DNA from: DASRFR01 sp035651455
Lineage (GTDB): Bacteria; Acidobacteriota; Terriglobia; Terriglobales; Acidobacteriaceae
DNA length: 64,000 nucleotides
Assembly (NCBI GenBank): GCA_035651455.1
Contig: DASRFR010000033.1
Coordinates: forward strand, 1-64,000
Direction: 5' to 3'
Positions within the stretch are counted from its first letter, which is position 1. Each line of letters starts with the position of its first letter. A program made the position numbers and the translations under genes. Below the pieces are notes generated by a model. It saw only the letters and a program-made list of their open reading frames with translations. It searched no databases and was not told the origin of the DNA. This document shows, piece after piece, positions 58,384 to 64,000 of the stretch.

Positions 58384-60336
58384 ATGAAACGTTTTTCCGC
58401 TCTGTCGATAGCATGTCGAGTGGTTCTCTTGGGGATGATTTCCGTTGGCTTCGCGAGTACGGCTCCGGCGGCGACCAGCTTCAAGGTAACCCCCACATCG
58501 ATTAGTTTTGGGACACAGACGGTCGGGATGAGGAGCCTGTCGCAGGCGGTGACAGTCAAGAATACTGGCACGACGAATATTACGATTCGCAACTTTAGCC
58601 TGACCCCGTTCTACGTTTTCCAGTTGGAATACGGTTATTCTCCCCGCACTCTGCTACCGGGACAGCAAGCCCAGTACGGAATTCGCTTTGTACCCAGCGG
58701 GCCGATCAGTTACAACGGCCAGTTCAAAGTCTACATTGCGGGATTCAGCCAGCCATCGGTTGTGTCGCTGTCCGGTAAAGGCATTTCGACTGGCGCAATT
58801 GCCAGTGTGAACGCAACTTCACTGAGCTATGCCCCGCTAGAGTTAGGATCGACCTCTTCCCAGACGTTGGGTATCACGAACACCGGAACTACTGGAATGT
58901 ATTTGAATGGCATTACCATCGAGCCGCCATTCAGCCTCAACGGCATTTTTAGCCCGGTTTTGATCGCTGCCGGTAAGACCTATAACCTGGTCGTCAATTT
59001 CACGCCCAGCGCCGCGGTGAGCTACACCAGTACGATGGCGTTGTACTTCGACGTAGTCCCGAATAAGTCGGTCAGTTTGTATGGTACGGGAGTTAATCCG
59101 ACCTCGCTGGCGGTCACCACGTTCCCCACTCTGCCGAGCGCTACCCAGGGTGCCGCGTATGTCGCGTACCTGAATTCAGCGGCAGGTGTAGGTCAAGTCA
59201 CTTGGGCACTCTCACCGGTAAGCACTTTGCCGCAGGGCTTGTCTCTCTCCGATACGGGCGTGATTTCGGGGACTGTTGATCCCAGTGTGGCTGCGGGCAC
59301 TTACGGCTTTTACGTGAAGGTGACCGATTCCAATGTGCCGCCGACTACGATAACAGTTGGTTTGCACTTGCCCGTTGGCCTCCCGACGGGAGCGGCTTGC
59401 AACAACATTACCTCGTACGATCCCAATCCTCCCAACGCAGCCCTGATCCCGGTCACAGACCTTGGTACGGGCACTTTCGAAGGAGTTGAGGGAGGACTAT
59501 ATCCGAACGGGAGCAACGTCCGTCCTCCAGGTCAGGAATCGGCGGGACTGACGATTGCCCAGGGAATTACCCCGCTTGACGCTAACGGCAATCCCGATCC
59601 CAATGGCCTCGATGCCATGCTGATGATCGGAGTGTCAGTTACCCGTACAGTCATGAATTCGTTTCAGCCGATGGAACAGGCTGATCCGGTGCTCAATCCC
59701 AAATTGGTCTTGGTAAATGGCGCGATTGACGGCACCACGGCTCCTGACTGGGCGAAAGCCAGCAGCGGTGTTTGGCAGACCGTGTTGAACTACTATTTGC
59801 CCTACCAGAATGTCACTGCAAAACAAGTGGTCGCTGCATATGTGCTAATGCCCCACCCCGGTAACGGGCCGGGCAAGAGCTTTCCGGGCAATATGGGAAA
59901 TCAAGAAAGCGATCTGACCAACATCGTTCAGAATCTGCATACTTACTTCCCCAATCTGCAGTTGGCGTATCTGACCAGCGCGTTTTATGGCGGTTATTCA
60001 ACCGTAACCTATCCCGAACCGTATCCTTACGAAGCAGGATTTGCTTTTGAAAGCGTGATTGCTGATCAGATTAATGGTGATCCCAATCTGAACTACAACC
60101 CCAGCAATGGGCCAGTGTTGGCGCCGTGGCTTTCCTGGGGACCGTATATCTGGGCGAACGGACTCCAGCCACGCAGCGATGGGCTAACTTGGAGTTGCCA
60201 GGACCTCGGAGATGATGGCGTGCATCCGTCCTCGCCGCAGGGCCGAGACAAGACGGCGGGTATTTCGGCTACCTTTTTCAAGACAGACGAAACCACAACG
60301 CCCTGGTTCCTGAACCCCAGCGCTCGAGCGAAATGA
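58384..60336 (+). CDS. Secreted anchor-D protein with C-terminal SGNH-hydrolase-like domain
   Basis: ATG 58384 starts a signal peptide (MKRFSALSIACRVVLLGMIS, cut after PAA); an ATG 11 codons upstream lacks a ribosome site. The 650-residue protein has two choice-of-anchor-D domains (from FKVTPTSISFGTQTVGMRSL and from VNATSLSYAPLELGSTSSQT) and a putative Ig domain (WALSPVSTLPQGLSLSDTGV, then ISGT). The C-terminal ~310 residues include LDAMLMIGVSVTRTVMNSF, LVLVNGAIDGTTAPDW and CQDLGDDGVHPSSPQG. The GVS and DGVHPS elements match blocks I and V of SGNH hydrolases (Ser and Asp-His). It may be an esterase acting on surface glycan; the fold assignment is by motif only. Confidence 0.8.
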   Translation: MKRFSALSIACRVVLLGMISVGFASTAPAATSFKVTPTSISFGTQTVGMRSLSQAVTVKNTGTTNITIRNFSLTPFYVFQLEYGYSPRTLLPGQQAQYGIRFVPSGPISYNGQFKVYIAGFSQPSVVSLSGKGISTGAIASVNATSLSYAPLELGSTSSQTLGITNTGTTGMYLNGITIEPPFSLNGIFSPVLIAAGKTYNLVVNFTPSAAVSYTSTMALYFDVVPNKSVSLYGTGVNPTSLAVTTFPTLPSATQGAAYVAYLNSAAGVGQVTWALSPVSTLPQGLSLSDTGVISGTVDPSVAAGTYGFYVKVTDSNVPPTTITVGLHLPVGLPTGAACNNITSYDPNPPNAALIPVTDLGTGTFEGVEGGLYPNGSNVRPPGQESAGLTIAQGITPLDANGNPDPNGLDAMLMIGVSVTRTVMNSFQPMEQADPVLNPKLVLVNGAIDGTTAPDWAKASSGVWQTVLNYYLPYQNVTAKQVVAAYVLMPHPGNGPGKSFPGNMGNQESDLTNIVQNLHTYFPNLQLAYLTSAFYGGYSTVTYPEPYPYEAGFAFESVIADQINGDPNLNYNPSNGPVLAPWLSWGPYIWANGLQPRSDGLTWSCQDLGDDGVHPSSPQGRDKTAGISATFFKTDETTTPWFLNPSARAK

Positions 60337-60388
60337 GGAGCGTCGAGGTGGGTTGAAGTTCACTTAAGCTGTTTCAATTATTGAGGGA

Positions 60389-60420
60389 GGCGTCAATCTT
60401 GTGGATTGACGCCTTTTTTT
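60389..60420 (+). terminator. Rho-independent terminator
   Basis: GGCGTCAATC and GATTGACGCC form a perfect 10-bp stem (60389-60398, 60404-60413) with loop TTGTG, followed by seven T. It ends the transcript of the anchor-D/SGNH gene. Confidence 0.95.
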
Positions 60421-60798
60421 GTTCTTCGTGATTGTCTCAACTTGAGATTGACAGGCGTAGGCACTCACTGCGCCAACATCCGCAAATGTATTCAGAAACG
60501 GGAACTTACAGTTCGGCTGGGAAACCAGATGCAACTTCTTTCATCTACGTGGGTTTCTGTTTCAGTAGCGACAAGGTGGCTCGCAGCGGTAGGCAACACT
60601 TAGCCTGCCCGCTGGGCGCTGTGCATGTGGCAATACTCGATCTGGTTGGACGGCGGATCGAACAGCGAAAAGGAGACTTTGGCAGTGGCGCGCGATTTTA
60701 GTGCCCGGCCGGGCGGATCCCGCCTCATGCTCCCGCTCTAGCGCGTCCTTGAGTGAGCGAGCGCCATCGCGAGATCGTAAACAAAGGAGATCCCTTGT
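60421..60798. other. Intergenic region upstream of the lipoprotein gene
   Basis: About 380 bases with no convincing gene; only short frames without a ribosome site. It probably holds the promoter of the lipoprotein gene. An AAGGAG ribosome site lies at its end, about nine bases before ATG 60799. Confidence 0.4.
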
Positions 60799-61953
60799 AT
60801 GCCTCGATTCAACTCCGGTGATCGTGTCCGGGGAGTCTGGGTCACGCTGGCCGTCATTGCGACGGTGACATCGTGCGCGTTTCTTGCTGGTTGCGGCGGA
60901 GGAAGTTCGAACAATAGCACCAACAACCCCCCGGCCGTACCTTTGGGCCCAGTGAAGATGAATGTGCTTACGCCTGACAAGGCAGGGCAGTTTACGGCTG
61001 ATATTCAAAATTTCGTGTTAAACAATCCCGCCGCTCCGGTAAGCGGCTTCAGCTTTCAGGTTTCCTGGAGCGATGCTGATTCCGGAACCGGTCAGTACGA
61101 CTTTTCAACCTGGGACAGCAAGATCATGCCTTGGGCTGCCAATGGCAAGAAAGTCAATCTCATCGTCTGGGCAGTAAGTGACGCGCCATCTGGAGGAGCC
61201 AACGCTGCCACGCCAGGGTATGTGATGACTAATCTCAGGGCGGTGGGCAACACCACGTTCTGCAGCGGAACCGAGTATCCGAACTATTTCGATGTAACGA
61301 ACTTCCAGCAACCGTACCAGGCGTTCATGAGCGCGGTCGTCGATCATTACAAGTCGAACGCCTCGGTGGGATACATTCGTTTTGGCTTGGGGCACGGGGG
61401 GGAAGGCTCTCCCACGAACCTGTCGATACAGGATTGTCTGGGTACTTTTGACGCGTGGTCGCCGGGGGGAATGTTCACGTCCTCGGTTTGGGCCAACAAC
61501 TACTTGCTCCCCATGCTCGATTTCGAGCACACCCTGAATGCTTCGCCCATTCAGTTGCTGGTCGGCATCAGCACTGTGCTCGGTGACAACAAGGCTGCCG
61601 ATCTGGAAGCGCAACGCGCAGTGCAATACAAATTCGGCTTTGGAACGCAGGGACTGTCGCAACTGGATGTCAGCGGTTATCCCAATTGCGGCGCTGACTG
61701 GTGCAATCTTTTCAACCAATATGCAGGGCAGGTACCACTGGAATTGCAAACGGTTTCAGCCAGCGATCCGCTTGGGACAGACCCCAACAACCTGACCGGA
61801 TCGTTAGTGAACCTGCTCCCGTTTGCTGCCCAACACCACGCAACCATTCTTGAGCTGTACTGGCAGGACTGGCTCGCGGCCTTCGACCCCAATTATCCGG
61901 GGTACACGAATGCCTACGGTTCCGTGTTCACGAGCACATCGTCAGGACAATGA
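60799..61953 (+). CDS. Lipoprotein with glycosidase-like TIM-barrel domain
   Basis: A 384-residue protein with a lipoprotein signal peptide (WVTLAVIATVTSCAFLAGC, lipobox LAGC at about residue 32), a Gly/Ser/Asn linker, then a domain reading GFSFQVSWSDADSGTGQYDF and KKVNLIVWAVSDAPSGG. Further on are YIRFGLGHGGEGSP, with a possible catalytic Glu, and ATILELYWQDWLAAFDP. The order 'describes where/W..D..YDFS.WD..I..A...GKKVNLIVW' is typical of beta-galactosidase-like (GH42/GH35-related) barrels. It should be anchored in a membrane and act on, or bind, extracellular glycan. Family and substrate are uncertain. Confidence 0.7.
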   Translation: MPRFNSGDRVRGVWVTLAVIATVTSCAFLAGCGGGSSNNSTNNPPAVPLGPVKMNVLTPDKAGQFTADIQNFVLNNPAAPVSGFSFQVSWSDADSGTGQYDFSTWDSKIMPWAANGKKVNLIVWAVSDAPSGGANAATPGYVMTNLRAVGNTTFCSGTEYPNYFDVTNFQQPYQAFMSAVVDHYKSNASVGYIRFGLGHGGEGSPTNLSIQDCLGTFDAWSPGGMFTSSVWANNYLLPMLDFEHTLNASPIQLLVGISTVLGDNKAADLEAQRAVQYKFGFGTQGLSQLDVSGYPNCGADWCNLFNQYAGQVPLELQTVSASDPLGTDPNNLTGSLVNLLPFAAQHHATILELYWQDWLAAFDPNYPGYTNAYGSVFTSTSSGQ

Positions 61954-62031
61954 GAAACGTGGGTCTTTTGCTGTAGCCGCTGGCGGGATGCACGAATAGG
62001 AAGGCTGCGCCAATTCCCCGCCGCGTCGCTG

Positions 62032-62580
62032 TTACCGTTTCATGCTTAAAAGAAGTTCATGTGTGGCCAGCAAAATCGCCGCAAGCGCAAAGGCCACGCC
62101 AAATGGAACTTTCAGCGACTCGGGATTGTCCAGGCTAAGATCGCCTCCTGGACGATGTAGCGTCACGAATGAGCCAAGGATCCGCCCCATGTTCCTCAGG
62201 GCTTGCCGCAGGCGGCCTTTATAGATAATGACCACAAGCGCCATGGCTCCTGCGATGAGCGTTCCGGCAAACAAGACAGTCAGAAGTGGACCCGGCCCAA
62301 GGAATGCCCCCGCGGCGCCCACCAACTTCCAGTCTCCAGCGCCCAGGCTGCGGATCGCGACAAAAGGGAAGAGGATTGCCAATCCGAGCAGGACTCCGAG
62401 CAGTGCATCCTTCGCGCCCCCCCAACCATAGCTCAAGTAATGCAGCAGGATTCCGACGCCGGCAGCCGGTACTGTGAGCCAGTTGGGAATACGTCGATAA
62501 CGCCAGTCCATGGCGCCGGCAACGCATGCCAACACCAGAAGCAACGCCCAGTTAAGTTCTTTAGCTAGGGTGGGGAGCAT
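62032..62580 (-). CDS. Prepilin peptidase, TadV/CpaA type
   Basis: The 182-residue membrane protein has the two Asp motifs of A24 aspartic prepilin peptidases: DWRYRRIPNWLT (about residue 25) and LGAGDWKLVGAAGAFLG (GxGD, about residue 80). There are about six hydrophobic segments, and the N-methyltransferase domain of PilD is absent, as in CpaA/TadV. It cleaves prepilins of Flp/Tad pili at the inner membrane. The other Tad genes are not in the window. It ends convergently with the lipoprotein gene. Confidence 0.9.
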   Translation of the reverse strand: MLPTLAKELNWALLLVLACVAGAMDWRYRRIPNWLTVPAAGVGILLHYLSYGWGGAKDALLGVLLGLAILFPFVAIRSLGAGDWKLVGAAGAFLGPGPLLTVLFAGTLIAGAMALVVIIYKGRLRQALRNMGRILGSFVTLHRPGGDLSLDNPESLKVPFGVAFALAAILLATHELLLSMKR

Positions 62581-62660
62581 CAGGTGAACGATCAGCTTAC
62601 CTGAAAGTCAGCACGATTAGCAGTCGACCCGCGTTTTCGGATTGCTAACCCGGAGTACCT

Positions 62661-62691
62661 GGAAAACAAAAGGCCCGATTTCTCGGGCCTT
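62661..62691 (-). terminator. Rho-independent terminator of the S41 protease gene
   Basis: On the minus strand AAGGCCCGA and TCGGGCCTT form a 9-bp stem (62691-62683, 62678-62670) with loop GAAA, followed by TTGTTTT. It lies 40 bases past the stop at 62731. Confidence 0.9.
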
Positions 62692-62730
62692 GTCGAAGCT
62701 CCTTGCGCGAAGCAGAACGCCTGTCGCGCA

Positions 62731-64000
62731 CTAGCGATTCATTACGTGGGCGGAGTTTCGCTCCGCGACCACCTTCTTAGCATTCTCCGCGAGCTGTTGG
62801 GCCTTGGGCAGAAGATCGAGCGCCTGCTTCACTTCAGGATCGTTCTCCGCTCGCACCTGCAGTCCTCGTTCTTGGCCGAAAGCATCGACAAAGATCTCGC
62901 TCTTGATGTTGGAACGGAGCCAGTCGTTGTTCTCGAGCAGGTCCGCCTCGGTGTAAGGAACTTTTTCCTCATCTAGGAATTTGCGGAACTCCTGCATCAC
63001 AGCGTCGTCCACCTCGAACTTCTCGCTCGGATGGTGCGTTACCGTGTAGTGTTTCGCGAAGTTAAAGAATGCATAGTGCTGCAGCAGAGTGTCCTGAAAG
63101 CGGTTCTGCTTGATCTGCGCCAGCTTCACATCCGGGGTGATGCCGCCGCCGCCGTAGACAGTGCGTCCACTGTCGGTCAGCTTCACTTCCTTGTTCGCGT
63201 TATTGTCTTCGCTTTCCCGGTTGTAGTAGTAGTCGTAGAGGGAAACGCCTGTGTAGTCCCGTTGAATCAGGCGGCCGCTCGGTGTGTAGTACTTCGCGGT
63301 AGTCAGGGCCAGGCCGGTGTTTTCGGACAGCGGGTAAACCGTCTGCACCAGTCCCTTGCCGAAAGTGGTTTCACCCGCGATCAAGCCGCGATCGTGATCC
63401 TGAATTGCCCCCGCCACAATCTCGGCCGCTGAAGCGGTACCGCGATTGACCAGCACCACCAGTGGATATTCCTTTCCACCGTTGCCATGAGTTGCCACAT
63501 AGCGTTTTTCGGGTGAGGAGCGCCCATGATGCGAAACGATCAACTGTCCCTTACGCAGAAACTTATCAGCGACGCCCACGCCTTCACTGAGCAGCCCGCC
63601 GGGGTTCTGTCGCAAATCCAGGATTAAGCCCTTTAGATCGCCCATTTCGTCGAGGGCCTGGGCGACTTCGTGCTCAGTGGTTTCCTGGAATCCAGAAACG
63701 TGCATGTATCCAATGCCGGGGCGGATCAGGAAGTGCAGGTCGACACTGTAACGTGGAATCTCATCGCGAATGACGTTGAAGTCGAGAGGCTTATCGTTGC
63801 CTTCCCGCAGAACGGTGATGCGCACCGTAGTTCCCTTGGGACCCTTGAGCAGGTCAGCGACATCCGAAGTGCTCATGTTGTCAGTGGCTTTGCCGTCCAC
63901 CGCGACGATAATGTCTCCGGGATGAATGCCCGCCCGGTATGCCGGGGTACCCACGAAAGGTGCAATGACAATCACTTTATTGTTGCGAGGTCCGACGGTC
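62731..64000 (-). CDS. ctpA: C-terminal processing peptidase, S41 family (CtpA), 5' end outside window
   Basis: The frame is open to the window edge, so the N-terminus (signal peptide and start) is missing. The visible ~422 residues begin inside a PDZ domain (VGTPAYRAGIHPGDIIVAVD, KGPKGTTVRITVLREG). The S41 protease core follows: GLILDLRQNPGGLLSEGVGV, the nucleophile Ser in GTASAAEIVAGAIQDHDRGL and the general-base Lys in GETTFGKGLVQTVYPL. The C-terminal ~130 residues are helical and charged. It is a periplasmic or exported serine protease of the Ser-Lys dyad type, which trims the C-termini of envelope proteins. Confidence 0.93.
   Translation of the reverse strand, partial: TVGPRNNKVIVIAPFVGTPAYRAGIHPGDIIVAVDGKATDNMSTSDVADLLKGPKGTTVRITVLREGNDKPLDFNVIRDEIPRYSVDLHFLIRPGIGYMHVSGFQETTEHEVAQALDEMGDLKGLILDLRQNPGGLLSEGVGVADKFLRKGQLIVSHHGRSSPEKRYVATHGNGGKEYPLVVLVNRGTASAAEIVAGAIQDHDRGLIAGETTFGKGLVQTVYPLSENTGLALTTAKYYTPSGRLIQRDYTGVSLYDYYYNRESEDNNANKEVKLTDSGRTVYGGGGITPDVKLAQIKQNRFQDTLLQHYAFFNFAKHYTVTHHPSEKFEVDDAVMQEFRKFLDEEKVPYTEADLLENNDWLRSNIKSEIFVDAFGQERGLQVRAENDPEVKQALDLLPKAQQLAENAKKVVAERNSAHVMNR

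Overview
The window looks like a chromosomal segment of an acidobacterium (Terriglobia-like; an inference from gene style, no marker was searched). The pointers are Kelch and NHL propeller proteins, 'choice-of-anchor D' secreted proteins, an hrcA-grpE-dnaJ operon with a CIRCE operator, PAS-rich histidine kinases and a single-gene UvrD-type helicase-nuclease. No rRNA, tRNA or CRISPR was recognised.

Region 1 (1-9.5 kb) is the right end of an integrated mobile element. It carries a fluoride channel gene (crcB) behind a fluoride riboswitch, small orphan genes with their own operator or terminator, frameshifted remnants (receiver protein, PQQ propeller, ECF sigma factor), a Kelch propeller protein, a gene-poor stretch with an array of about 150-bp repeats, and a large serine recombinase. 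The recombinase gene runs into comM, which is cut off at its CPCG motif, so comM is the likely attachment site.

Region 2 (9.5-36.8 kb) is mostly housekeeping: a PAS histidine kinase, thiolase, a tiny Lys-rich peptide gene with its own promoter and terminator, an hrcA-grpE-dnaJ-rsmE-helicase run, a flavin oxidase, Mrp ATPase, two SDRs, cytochrome bd oxidase (cydAB), a hotdog thioesterase, a TPR protein, a Lon-N domain protein, a MoxR/vWA pair, PilT, and ugd-uxs for UDP-xylose synthesis.

Region 3 (37.6-55.1 kb) is the most interesting part: a one-strand locus that mixes exopolysaccharide-type genes (Fis-type regulator, tyrosine-kinase-like ATPase without a normal P-loop, left-handed beta-helix acyltransferase, flippase, NodB-type deacetylase) with a nonribosomal peptide system. 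The latter has a PltE/PltF/PltL-like trio (prolyl-carrier dehydrogenase, proline adenylase, free carrier protein), an A-PCP protein with a leucine-type code followed by a P450, an A-PCP-TE protein, and a C-A-PCP-TE protein whose thioesterase has Cys in place of the nucleophilic Ser. There is one condensation domain for four adenylation domains. I infer a small pyrrole- or proline-containing, beta-hydroxyleucine-containing product, or carrier-bound amino acids used to decorate a glycan.

Region 4 (55.1-64 kb) encodes secreted proteins (11-repeat NHL propeller, anchor-D protein with an SGNH-like domain, TIM-barrel lipoprotein), then a prepilin peptidase and a C-terminal processing protease cut by the window end.
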